Source of the DNA: Nocardioides houyundeii | GTDB lineage: Bacteria; Actinomycetota; Actinomycetes; Propionibacteriales; Nocardioidaceae | DNA length: 64,000 bases | Reading direction: 5' to 3' | Assembly (NCBI RefSeq): GCF_002865585.1 | Contig: NZ_CP025581.1 | Coordinates: 2,356,001-2,420,000, forward strand | Shown: in pieces, positions 54,080 through 62,628 of the stretch | Position numbering within the stretch: the stretch's first letter is position 1 | How the letters are laid out: every line of letters starts with the position of its first letter | Notes under the pieces: generated by a model | What the model saw: the letters and a program-made list of their open reading frames with translations, nothing else | Told to the model about the DNA's origin: nothing | Database searches by the model: none | Made by a program: the position numbers and the translations under genes

Positions 54080-55066
54080 TCAGGCCCCGGTGTCCCGCAC
54101 GTGGGGCACCGGGGCGACCGGGTTGATCGGGGCCCGGCCCGCCTCCACCTGCAGAGGCGGCCGGGCGGCACCTGCCTTCAGCACCCGTCGCCACTGGCTG
54201 CGGGAGTGCGGGCGCGCGGGGGTGGTGCGCATGAAGTCGTCCACGATCTGCACGAACCGCTCGGGATGGTCCTTGTGCGGGAAGTGCCCGCAGTCGTCCA
54301 GCACCTCGACCCGGGCGCTGGGCGCCAGGACTCCGGCGTTGGCCGCGTGCCTCACCGGGATCACGTGGTCGTCCCGTCCCCAGACCACGCACATCGGCAC
54401 CTGGCTGGTCAGGTAGGCCCGGTCCGCCATGGTCACCACCTGCCCCTTCAGGTCCACGACCGCCCGCACCACGTGCCGGGTGGCCGTGCGCGCCCGGCTG
54501 TCGGCGAAGGACTCGTAGACCGCGGCCACCTCGTCGAGGTCCCGGGTCCGCGGCAGCCCCGTGCTCGACAGCAGCCGCAGGAAGGTCCCCGAGGCGTGTC
54601 GGACCCCGGGGAGGGTGAGCGCCCCCATCACCTGGTGGAACCCCGGGAGAGTGATGGCGCGGATCACCGGCGTGACCTCGGGGCCGAGACCGCCCGAGGC
54701 GACCAGCACGATCCGCTCGGTCCGCTCGGGGTACTGGTAGGCGAACTGCATCGCGACGCCGCCGCCGAAGCTGTGCCCGACGACGGTCACCTTCTCCACC
54801 CCCAGCACGGTGAGCAGGTCCCGCATCCCGTTGGCGTAGCCGCCCAGGCTGTAGTCCGCGCGCGGCTTGTCCGAGGCCCCGTGTCCCAGCAGGTCGGGTG
54901 CTATCACCGTGTACGACGTGGCGAGGGACTCCAGGACAGGCAGCCACGTCCGGTGGTCGCAGCCCAGGCCGTGCAGCAGCAGGAGCGCGGGACCGGAGCC
55001 CATCATCACGTAGGCACGCCGGTGCCCGTGGAGCTCGACGTAGGAGACTTCGTACGCGCTGGTCAT
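54080..55066 (-). CDS. Alpha/beta-fold hydrolase
   Basis: 328 residues. Oxyanion motif LLLHGLGCDHRTW (near 30), nucleophile elbow VVGHSFGGG with Ser99, acid probably in VVWGRDDHVIPV, and catalytic His in DDCGHFPHKDHPERF. Substrate unknown; relatives include haloalkane-dehalogenase-like and meta-cleavage hydrolases. A Pro/Arg-rich tail of about 45 residues follows the fold. It converges on aceE and is divergent from fasR. Confidence 0.86.
   Translation of the reverse strand: MTSAYEVSYVELHGHRRAYVMMGSGPALLLLHGLGCDHRTWLPVLESLATSYTVIAPDLLGHGASDKPRADYSLGGYANGMRDLLTVLGVEKVTVVGHSFGGGVAMQFAYQYPERTERIVLVASGGLGPEVTPVIRAITLPGFHQVMGALTLPGVRHASGTFLRLLSSTGLPRTRDLDEVAAVYESFADSRARTATRHVVRAVVDLKGQVVTMADRAYLTSQVPMCVVWGRDDHVIPVRHAANAGVLAPSARVEVLDDCGHFPHKDHPERFVQIVDDFMRTTPARPHSRSQWRRVLKAGAARPPLQVEAGRAPINPVAPVPHVRDTGA
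54084..54115. terminator. Bidirectional terminator between aceE and the hydrolase
   Basis: A nine-base stem (54084-54092 with 54107-54115, GCCCCGGTG arm) continues after one mismatch into three more pairs with a six-base loop. It lies 10 bp past the aceE stop and inside the hydrolase 3' end. Confidence 0.7.
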
Positions 55067-55178
55067 GGTGCGGCACCTTCCGATGGCGACTTGTGATCGG
55101 ATTCAACCAGGCAACGACGCCGCCCTCGTAGCCTCACCAGGCCTCGTAACCCGCTCGAAACGTGGCCGGAGCGTCGAC

Positions 55179-55184
55179 TAGCCT
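55179..55184 (+). promoter_or_regulatory. -10 box of a leaderless fasR transcript
   Basis: TAGCCT lies six bases before GTG 55191. TCGAAA at 55155-55160, 18 bases upstream, matches four of six -35 positions. No Shine-Dalgarno sequence is present. Confidence 0.62.
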
Positions 55185-55190
55185 CCACGT

Positions 55191-56387
55191 GTGACCCACG
55201 GCGCAGGCTCGGACCCTCTCGCGGACCGCGAGCGCGTGGTGACCTCGCTGTCCCGCGCCTCCGGAGCCCTGAGCACCGGTGCCATGGCGCGCATGGAGTC
55301 GGAGATGCCCTGGTTCCGCGAGCTCAGTGCGGCTGACCGGTCGTGGGTGGGCCTGATCGTCCAGGCCGGCATCAAGGGCTTCGTCGACTGGCTGGGCGCC
55401 GCGCCCGCTCCGCACGAGCAGGGCCCGGCAGGGCACGCGCTGGCCACGATCGTCTTCGGGGCCGCGCCTCGGGAGCTGGCGGGTGTCATCAACCTGCAGC
55501 AGACGGTCGAGCTGATCCGGCTCAGCATCGACGTCGTGGAGTCGAACATCGACGCGCTGCTGTCCCCCGCCGACTCCCCCGCCGTCCACCAGGCCGTCAT
55601 GCGCTACGCCCGCGAGGTCGCGTTCGCCACCGCCGAGGTCTACGCGCGGGCGGCGGAGTCGCGCGGAGCCTGGGACGCTCGCCTGGAGGCCCTGGTGGTG
55701 GACGCGGTGATCCGCGCCGAGCCCGACGAGGCGCTGCTCTCGCGGGCCAGTGCCCTCGGCTGGGGGATCCACGGCGACGTCGCGGTGGTGCTGGGTCCCG
55801 TCCCGCTCGCGCGCACCGACAACGACGCTTTCGAGGAGGTACGCCGACTGGCCCGGGCCGCCGGCATGGACGCACTGTGCGCCACCCAGGGCGACCGCCT
55901 GGTGGTCGTGCTGGGCGGGGTCCGGGACGCGCGTGCGGCGGCGACCCGCATCGTCTCCATGTTCGGTGCCGGACCCGTCGTCGTGGGTCCGGTGACCGCC
56001 GGACTGGAGTTCGCCCACATCTCCGCCCGCGCCGCCCTCTCGGCCCAGCGCGCTGCCTCGGGGTGGCCGAGCGCCCCCCGTCCGGTGACGAGCGAGGAGC
56101 TGTTGCCCGAACGGGCGCTGGCCGGGGACGGCCATGCCCGCCGACACCTGGTGGAGGAGGTCTACCTCCCGCTGTGCGCCGCCAAGGGCCTGGCCGAGAC
56201 GCTGGCGGTCTACCTGGACCAGGGCTCCTCGACCGAGGGGGCCGCGCGGGTGCTGTTCGTGCACCCCAACACCGTGCGGTACCGGCTGCGCCAGATCGCC
56301 GACCTCACCGGGTTGAGCCCCACGGCGCCGCGGGAGGCGTTCACTCTGCAGATCGCCCTCGTGCTGGGACGCCAGTCAGGGCGTTGA
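55191..56387 (+). CDS. fasR: FasR-like PucR-family regulator of fatty-acid synthesis
   Basis: 398 residues. The N-terminal part (about 20-170) is the family's sensor region. The C-terminal end carries the PucR-type helix-turn-helix YLDQGSSTEGAARVLFVHPNTVRYRLRQIADLTGL (about 345-380). In Streptomyces coelicolor the orthologue in the same position, FasR, activates fabDHPF; Mycobacterium has Rv2242 in this place. Position and domain order make the same role likely here. GTG 55191 is supported by TAGCCT six bases upstream. The gap to fabD holds a palindrome (56398-56416) that may be its binding site. Confidence 0.87.
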   Translation: MTHGAGSDPLADRERVVTSLSRASGALSTGAMARMESEMPWFRELSAADRSWVGLIVQAGIKGFVDWLGAAPAPHEQGPAGHALATIVFGAAPRELAGVINLQQTVELIRLSIDVVESNIDALLSPADSPAVHQAVMRYAREVAFATAEVYARAAESRGAWDARLEALVVDAVIRAEPDEALLSRASALGWGIHGDVAVVLGPVPLARTDNDAFEEVRRLARAAGMDALCATQGDRLVVVLGGVRDARAAATRIVSMFGAGPVVVGPVTAGLEFAHISARAALSAQRAASGWPSAPRPVTSEELLPERALAGDGHARRHLVEEVYLPLCAAKGLAETLAVYLDQGSSTEGAARVLFVHPNTVRYRLRQIADLTGLSPTAPREAFTLQIALVLGRQSGR

Positions 56388-56397
56388 GGGGCGCGAC

Positions 56398-56416
56398 TTT
56401 GTGGGAACCCCACAAA
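56398..56416. promoter_or_regulatory. Palindrome upstream of fabD, candidate FasR operator
   Basis: TTTGTGGG-AAC-CCCACAAA is a perfect 8-bp inverted repeat, 10 bp past the fasR stop and about 70 bp before fabD. A T-run does not follow, so a terminator is less likely. Operator status is inferred from position. Confidence 0.5.
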
Positions 56417-56483
56417 ATTGTCCGCTGATCTTTCGTGCTAGCCCGAGCAGAGATGCTCGCCGCGAACGGGCACAGTGGTTGGC

Positions 56484-57664
56484 GTGCTCGTCATCGTCGC
56501 CCCCGGCCAAGGGGCCCAGTCCCCCGGATTCCTCGCTCCCTGGATCGAGGACCCGGTCTTCCGCGCCCGCTTCGAGTGGCTCTCCACCGTGGCGGGACTT
56601 GACCTCGTGCGTCACGGGACGCTCTCGGACGCCGAGACGATCCGGGACACCCAGATCGCTCAGCCGTTGCTCGTGGCCACCGGCCTGGTCGCCGCCCTGG
56701 AGCTCTTCCCCCACCCGTCCGACGCGTTCCGGCGCATCGGCGCGGTCGCGGGCCACAGCGTCGGGGAGCTGACCGCGGCGGCGGGCGCCCGCGTCATGAC
56801 CGCAGAGCAGGCCATGGTGCTGGTGCGGGAGCGGGGCCGGGCGATGGCGGACGCGGCCGCGGTGCGCCCGACCGGGATGACCGCAGTCCTCGGTGGCGAC
56901 CGCGAGGAGGTGCTGGCGACGCTGCAGTCCCTCGGCCTGACCGCGGCCAACGACAACGGTCCGGGCCAGCTCGTGGCCGCGGGCACCACGGAGCAGCTCG
57001 CCGCGCTGGCGCAGGCACCGCCGGCGAAGGCACGTCTGATGCCGCTCAGCGTCGCGGGCGCCTTCCACACCTCGCACATGGCGCCTGCGGTGAGCCACCT
57101 CGCAGGACTGGCCCGTTCGGTGTCCACCCACGACCCGCGCACCCGGGTGATCTCCAACCGGGACGGCAACGTGGTCCACGACGGCCGCGAGGTGCTGGCC
57201 CGCATCGTGGGCCAGATCGCCCACCCCGTCCGGTGGGACCTGTGCCTGGACACCATGACCGACCTGGGTGTCACCGGCATCTTGGAGATGCCTCCCGCGG
57301 GCACCCTGACCGGCATCGCCAAGCGAGCCCTGAAGGGCGTCGAGACGTTCGCCCTCAAGACCCCCGAGCAGCTGGACGAGGCCCGGGCCTTCGTGGAGCG
57401 GCACGGGGAGCCTTCCCCATCGATCTCTCCCCCACGTGGCGGATGGTGGTGGCCCCCGTCAAGGGCACCTTCCACCAGTCCCGGGAGGCCGCCGGCGCGA
57501 CCGCCCTGGCCGCGGGCAGCATCATCGGTGACGTGGCCAGCCTGCGGGACCGGCTGCCCGTGGCGGCGGCGCACGGCGGTCAGGTCGTCGAGTGGCTCGT
57601 CGAGGACGGCGACCTGGTGTCACCGGGCCAGCCGCTGCTGCGCCTGCACCCGGAGTCCTCCTGA
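56484..57664 (+). CDS. fabD: Malonyl-CoA:ACP transacylase with C-terminal biotinyl-like domain (apparent frameshift)
   Basis: 393 residues after correction. The transacylase (about 1-305) has VIVAPGQGAQSPGF, the nucleophile Ser92 in GHSVGE, and GAFHTSHM with the catalytic His. It loads malonyl groups onto AcpP. The frame breaks in a four-C run at 57415-57418; one more C continues into IDLSPTWRMVVAPVKGTFH. The added C-terminal 85 residues look like a biotinyl/lipoyl barrel (VVEWLVEDGDLVSPGQPLLRLHP), but the acceptor MKM site is replaced by LRDRLP. The uncorrected frame runs past the fabH start, which argues for a sequencing error. GTG 56484 gives the usual start. Its TGA overlaps the fabH ATG. 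Confidence 0.85.
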
Positions 57665-58674
57665 TGCCCCTGACCGCGCTCACCGGCGCACCGCATGCCC
57701 GGATCCTCGGTCTGGGTGCCTACCGTCCGGCTCGGGTGGTGTCGAACTCCGAGCTGGTGGCGGCAATCGACTCCAGCGACGAGTGGATCCAGCAGCGCTC
57801 CGGCATCCGGCAGCGTCGGTTCGCCTCGCCCGAGGAGACGGTCCAGGCGATGGGGGTGGCGGCCTCGCGACAGGCACTGGAGAGGGCCGGGATCGCACCG
57901 GAGCAGATCGACTGCGTCGTCGTCGCGACCATCAGCCACCTGCTGCAGACCCCGGCCGTGGCCACCGCCATCGCGCACGAGATCGGCACCCAGCAGGCCG
58001 CGGCCTTCGACATCTCCGCCGCCTGCGCCGGCTTCTGCCACGGCATCGCCCTCGCCTCCGACCTGGTCCGCGGAGGGACCGCCTCCCACGTGCTGGTGGT
58101 CGGCGTGGAACGGCTCAGCGACCTCACCGACCTGGAGGACCGCGGAACCGCCTTCATCTTCGCCGACGGCGCGGGTGCGGCGGTGGTCGGACCCAGCAAC
58201 ACCCCCGGCATCGGGCCCGTGGTCTGGGGCTCGGACGGCGAGCAGTTCGACCTGATCCGCCAGCGTGAGGACTGGCGCGACGTCGTCGGCACCGCGCTCA
58301 CCCCGGGCAGTGGCGTCATGCCGCACCTGACGATGCAGGGCAGCGCCGTGTTCCGGTGGGCCTCCTTCACGATGGCCAAGATGGCGCAGCAGGCCATCGA
58401 CCGCGCGGGGATCAGCATCGACGACCTGGATGTCTTCGTGCCTCACCAGGCCAACATGCGCATCATCGACGCCATGGCGCGCGCGATGAAGCTCCCCGAA
58501 CGGGTCCGGATCGCCCGGGACGTCGCCGAGCAGGGCAACACCTCGGCCGCGTCGGTCCCCATGGCCCTGGCCCGGATGATCGAGGAGGGGGAGGCTCGCT
58601 CCGGCGACCTGGCCCTGCTCATCGCCTTCGGCGCCGGTCTCACCTACGCCGCACAGGTCGTCGTCGTGCCCTGA
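57664..58674 (+). CDS. fabH: 3-oxoacyl-ACP synthase III
   Basis: 336 residues. It starts each fatty acid by condensing an acyl-CoA primer with malonyl-ACP. The triad is visible: Cys121 in DISAACAGF, His261 in VPHQANMRI and Asn292 in EQGNTSAAS. In actinobacteria FabH often prefers branched primers; this cannot be read from sequence. The ATG at 57664 overlaps the fabD stop (TGATG), so translation is coupled. Confidence 0.95.
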   Translation: MPLTALTGAPHARILGLGAYRPARVVSNSELVAAIDSSDEWIQQRSGIRQRRFASPEETVQAMGVAASRQALERAGIAPEQIDCVVVATISHLLQTPAVATAIAHEIGTQQAAAFDISAACAGFCHGIALASDLVRGGTASHVLVVGVERLSDLTDLEDRGTAFIFADGAGAAVVGPSNTPGIGPVVWGSDGEQFDLIRQREDWRDVVGTALTPGSGVMPHLTMQGSAVFRWASFTMAKMAQQAIDRAGISIDDLDVFVPHQANMRIIDAMARAMKLPERVRIARDVAEQGNTSAASVPMALARMIEEGEARSGDLALLIAFGAGLTYAAQVVVVP

Positions 58675-58751
58675 CCTCGCGTCGGCACCAAGAGCTCCAG
58701 CCCTCACCACCCACAGTTCGACCCAGCAAACCCACCAAGAGAAGGAAGCAC

Positions 58752-58997
58752 ATGGCCACCACCGAAGAGATCCGCTCCGACCTCGCCGAGATCGTCAACG
58801 AGGTCGCAGGCATCGAGAACGACGACGTCCAGCTCGACAAGTCGTTCGTCGACGACCTCGACGTCGACTCACTTTCCATGGTGGAGGTGGTCGTCGCCGC
58901 GGAGGAGAAGTTCGGGGTCTCGATCCCCGACGACGAGGTCAAGAACCTCAAGACGGTCGGCGACGCCGTCGCGTTCATCGAGCGCGCGCTGGTCTGA
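58752..58997 (+). CDS. acpP: Acyl carrier protein
   Basis: 81 residues, acidic, four-helix ACP. The phosphopantetheine attachment serine is Ser40 in DDLDVDSLSMVEVV. AAGGAAG lies four bases before ATG 58752. It carries growing acyl chains between FabD, FabH and FabF, whose genes flank it. Confidence 0.95.
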   Translation: MATTEEIRSDLAEIVNEVAGIENDDVQLDKSFVDDLDVDSLSMVEVVVAAEEKFGVSIPDDEVKNLKTVGDAVAFIERALV

Positions 58998-59070
58998 CCC
59001 ACCTGGGCCGGTGGTGCACCACACCACCGGCCCACCCCCACCTCCCCTCTACCGAACGGAACGCTGAACC

Positions 59071-60321
59071 ATGACCTTGCGTCGCGTCGTCGTCACCGGC
59101 CTGGGCACCACCAGCCCCCTGGGCGGTGACGTGCCCACCACCTGGCAGGCCATGCTGGCCGGTCAGTCCGGCATCCGCCCGCTCGAGGACGACTGGGCCC
59201 AGGAGATGCCGGTCAAGATCGCCGGTCGGGTAGCCGTCGAGCCCTCCGAGGTGCTGGACCGGGTCAAGGCACGACGCCTGGACCGATCCGCCCAGTTCGC
59301 GATGATCGCGGCGCGGGAGGCCTGGGCGGACTCCGGCCTCGACGCCGCTCCCCCGGAGCCCGAGCGGCTGGGCGTGGCGATCGCGTCCGGCATCGGCGGT
59401 GTCACGACCCTGCTGGACAACTACGACGCACTGCGCGACCGGGGCCCCCGGCGGGTCTCGCCACTGGCGGTCCCGATGCTGATGCCCAACGCTCCGGCAG
59501 CCAACGTCTCCCTGGCGTTCGGCGCCCGGGCAGCAGTGCACGCGCCCACCTCCGCGTGTGCCTCGGGCAACGAGGCGATCTCCATGGCGATCGACCTGAT
59601 CCGGCTCGGCCGCGCCGACGTAGTCCTGGCCGGCGGCACCGAGGCGGCCATCCACCCGCTGCCGATGGCGGCCTTCGCCAACATGATGGCGCTCTCCAAG
59701 AGCACTGCCGATCCCACGAAGGTGTCCCGTCCCTGGGACAACGGACGTGACGGCTTCGTGCTCGGCGAGGGCTCCGGCGTACTGGTCCTGGAGTCCGAGG
59801 AGCACGCCAGAGCGCGCGGCGCCCGCGTCTATGCCTACGCCCTGGGAGCCGGCATCAGCAACGACGCCCACGACATCGCACAGCCCGACCCTGAGGGACG
59901 GGGCGGCACTCGCGCCATCCGCCAGGCCATCGAGGCCGCGGAGATCTCCCCCTCCGACGTCAAGCACGTGAACGCCCACGCCACGTCCACCCCGCTCGGC
60001 GACGTTGCCGAGGGGCTGATGCTGCACACCGTGCTGGGCTCGGCGGTCACCGAGTGCGTCGTGACCAGCACCAAGTCCATGACCGGCCACCTGCTCGGCG
60101 GCGCCGGAGCCCTGGAGGCGGTGGCGACCGTGCTGGCCCTGCACGAGCGCATGAGCCCGCCGACGATCAACCTGGACGACAAGGACGAACGCGTGGACCT
60201 CGACATCCCCACCGCCCCTCGAGCGCTGCCGACCGGCCAGATCGCGGCGCTGAACAACTCCTTCGGCTTCGGCGGCGCCAACGTGGCCGTGGCCTTCGGC
60301 ACCGCTGGAGGCGACCAGTGA
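59071..60321 (+). CDS. fabF: 3-oxoacyl-ACP synthase II
   Basis: 416 residues. The elongating condensing enzyme with the Cys-His-His triad: Cys163 in TSACASGNEA, His303 in VNAHATSTPLGD and His340 in KSMTGHLLGGAGALE. The closing FGFGGANV loop is intact. It overlaps the downstream carboxylase gene (GTGA). Confidence 0.95.
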   Translation: MTLRRVVVTGLGTTSPLGGDVPTTWQAMLAGQSGIRPLEDDWAQEMPVKIAGRVAVEPSEVLDRVKARRLDRSAQFAMIAAREAWADSGLDAAPPEPERLGVAIASGIGGVTTLLDNYDALRDRGPRRVSPLAVPMLMPNAPAANVSLAFGARAAVHAPTSACASGNEAISMAIDLIRLGRADVVLAGGTEAAIHPLPMAAFANMMALSKSTADPTKVSRPWDNGRDGFVLGEGSGVLVLESEEHARARGARVYAYALGAGISNDAHDIAQPDPEGRGGTRAIRQAIEAAEISPSDVKHVNAHATSTPLGDVAEGLMLHTVLGSAVTECVVTSTKSMTGHLLGGAGALEAVATVLALHERMSPPTINLDDKDERVDLDIPTAPRALPTGQIAALNNSFGFGGANVAVAFGTAGGDQ

Positions 60322-61802
60322 CCCCGGTGCCCGGAGAGGCACCCCCGGCCACTGCGGAGCAAGGCACCGCTGGGCAGGGAACGGCCAGGAACGCCACCAA
60401 GGTGCCGCGCGCGCAGGACCCGCGCCATCCGGGCCACCGGCTCACCGCCCTGTTCGACGAGGGCACCACCACGTTCATCAGCGCCGACGACGACTCCGGC
60501 ATGCTGGCCGCCGTCGGTCGGGTCCACGGATCCCCGGCTGTGGCGTTCTGCTCCGACGCCACCGTGATGGGTGGCGCCATGGGGGACGTCGGGTGCCGGG
60601 TCGTCGTCGACGCGTATCACCGCGCCCTCGCCGACGGGGTGCCGATCATTGGCCTGTGGCACTCGGGCGGGGCGAGACTGGCCGAGGGCGTCCTGTCCCT
60701 GCACGCGGTCGGGCGCATCTTCCACGCCATGACCCAGGCCTCCGGCAAGATCCCGCAGGTCTCGGTGGTGCTGGGCCCGGCCGCCGGGGGCGCGGCCTAC
60801 GGACCCGCGCTGACCGACGTGGTGATCCTCGGACCCGAGGGACGGATCTTCGTGACCGGGCCGGACGTGGTCCGCTCGGTCACCGGGGAGGACGTCGACA
60901 TGCTGCGCCTCGGCGGGCCCGAGCCGCACGGGCGCCGCTCGGGCGTCGTGCACATCCTCACCGACTCCGAGACCGAGGCCCTGGAGCGCGCTCGGGGCAT
61001 GACCCACCTCCTCGGCACCCAGGGCATGCTGGAGAAGCACGCCGTGGCCGACGTGGACCTGGCTGCCCTGCTGCCGGAGTCGCGCAAGCGCGCCTACGAC
61101 GTTCACCCCTTGGTGGAGGCGGTCCTGGACGAGGGCACTGCCCAGGAGCTCCACGCGCGCTGGGCGCCCAACATCGTCACGACCCTGGGGCGCTTCGGCG
61201 GTCGCACGGTGGGCGTGGTGGCCAACAACCCGCTGCGGCTCGGAGGCTGCCTGGACTCCCTCTCCGCGGAGAAGGCGTCGCGGTTCGTCCGGATGTGCGA
61301 CGCGTTCGGTGTGCCTCTGATCGTGCTGGTGGACGTCCCGGGATACCTGCCGGGCGTGGGCCAGGAGTGGGACGGCGTGGTACGCCGGGGCGCCAAGCTG
61401 CTGCACGCGTTCGCCGAGTGCGTGGTCCCCCGGGTGACCCTGGTGACGCGGAAGAGCTACGGCGGCGCCTACATCGCCATGAACGCCCGCTCGCTGGGCG
61501 CCACCCGGGTCCTGGCCTGGCCGGGGGCGGAGGTGGCTGTCATGGGCTCCGTGGCCGCCGTGCGCGTCCTGCACCGACGCAAGCTGGCAGAGGTGTCGGT
61601 GGAGATCCGACCGCGCGTGGAGGCCGAGCTGGCAGCCGAGCACGAGACGATCGCCGGCGGCGTGGAGCGGGCCGTGGAGATCGGGGTGGTCGACGAGGTG
61701 GTCGAGCCGTCCCGGACCCGCACCGCCATCGCGGAGGCCCTGGAGCGCGAGGTCTCAGCGGCCGGCGTCCGACGCGGGAACCACGGCAACATCCCGCTCT
61801 GA
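60318..61802 (+). CDS. Acyl-CoA carboxylase carboxyltransferase (beta) subunit, AccD6-like
   Basis: 494 residues with both crotonase-fold halves. The N half has CSDATVMGGAMGDVG and LWHSGGARLAEGV, then GPAAGGAAYGPALTDVV; the C half has VDVPGYLPGVGQEWDG and the SYGGAYIAMNARSLGA acyl-CoA site. It transfers carboxyl from biotin to acetyl- or propionyl-CoA, making malonyl-CoA for FabD. No zinc ribbon is present, as in actinobacterial ACC beta chains. In Mycobacterium accD6 has this same place. The GTG at 60318 overlaps the fabF stop. A 30-residue N-terminal extension rich in Ala/Pro/Thr precedes the fold. Confidence 0.92.
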   Translation: MTPVPGEAPPATAEQGTAGQGTARNATKVPRAQDPRHPGHRLTALFDEGTTTFISADDDSGMLAAVGRVHGSPAVAFCSDATVMGGAMGDVGCRVVVDAYHRALADGVPIIGLWHSGGARLAEGVLSLHAVGRIFHAMTQASGKIPQVSVVLGPAAGGAAYGPALTDVVILGPEGRIFVTGPDVVRSVTGEDVDMLRLGGPEPHGRRSGVVHILTDSETEALERARGMTHLLGTQGMLEKHAVADVDLAALLPESRKRAYDVHPLVEAVLDEGTAQELHARWAPNIVTTLGRFGGRTVGVVANNPLRLGGCLDSLSAEKASRFVRMCDAFGVPLIVLVDVPGYLPGVGQEWDGVVRRGAKLLHAFAECVVPRVTLVTRKSYGGAYIAMNARSLGATRVLAWPGAEVAVMGSVAAVRVLHRRKLAEVSVEIRPRVEAELAAEHETIAGGVERAVEIGVVDEVVEPSRTRTAIAEALEREVSAAGVRRGNHGNIPL

Positions 61803-61858
61803 CGGCCGGCGGTCACCGTGCTGCACGACGGTGACGGCACCGGCCAGGAACGACGTCA

Positions 61859-61891
61859 AGCCCGCCTCCCGGGACTCGGGAGGCGGGCTTT
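61859..61891 (+). terminator. Strong terminator of the fatty-acid operon
   Basis: A perfect 14-bp stem (61859-61872 with 61878-61891, AAGCCCGCCTCCCG arm) with a five-base loop ends in TTTC. It lies 56 bp after the carboxylase stop and before the convergent DUF3145 gene. Confidence 0.9.
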
Positions 61892-61930
61892 CGACGTCGG
61901 GGGTGCTCTGCCCCTACGCGGTGGTCCAGG

Positions 61931-62458
61931 TCAGACGACTTGGTGCAGCCACCGGACCGGAGCGCCGTCGCCGGCGTGCCGGAATGACTCCAGCTCGTCG
62001 TCCCAGGGCTTGCCCAGCAGCTTGTCGATCTCCAGCAGCATGGTGGTCTCACCCAGAGCGGCCTTGACGACGGCAGCCTTGAGCCGATCCTCGGGAATCA
62101 TGATGTCCCCGTGCAGACCGGTCACGGCGTGGAAGACGCCGAGCTCGGGGGTGAACGAGTAGCGCGCTCCCTCCGTGGAGGCAGTCGGCTCCTCGGTGAT
62201 CTCGAAGCGCAGGTGGTTCCAGCCACGCAGGGCAGACGCCACTGCGGCAGCCGACCCCGCAGCGCCGGACCACGACAGCTCGGCACGGTACGTGCCGGGC
62301 TGAGCGGGCTGTGGGATCCAGTCCAGGTTCACGACAACGCCAAGCACGCCCCCGACGGCCCACTCGATGTGTGGGCACAACGCGGACGGCGTTGAGTGCA
62401 CGAACAGAATCCCCCGGGTCCCAGGTCCGTTCGGGCGGGGTGCAGTGCGTGTGGTCAC
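61931..62458 (-). CDS. DUF3145 family protein
   Basis: 175 residues. The family signature is intact: GILFVHSTPSALCPHIEWAVGGVLGV, GWNHLRFEITEEPTASTEGARYSFTPELGVFHAVTG and the closing KLLGKPWDDELESFRHAGDGAPVRWLHQVV. The family is nearly confined to actinobacteria and its function is unknown. GTG 62458 is chosen because AAGGAGG stands five bases upstream; the ATG at 62473 is itself part of that site. Confidence 0.9.
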   Translation of the reverse strand: MTTRTAPRPNGPGTRGILFVHSTPSALCPHIEWAVGGVLGVVVNLDWIPQPAQPGTYRAELSWSGAAGSAAAVASALRGWNHLRFEITEEPTASTEGARYSFTPELGVFHAVTGLHGDIMIPEDRLKAAVVKAALGETTMLLEIDKLLGKPWDDELESFRHAGDGAPVRWLHQVV

Positions 62459-62628
62459 CGTGACCTCCTTCATTCCCGGCGCGAGCTACGCCTTCCCCAG
62501 CGGTCTCGAACAATAGGAACGATGGTGCAAGTGACACGTATGTGGTTTGTGAAGCAATTGTGACTGATGAATGGTCACTTTGCCAGCGTTGGTCGTGGCG
62601 ACACGCCGATCGCCACGACCAACTGCGC

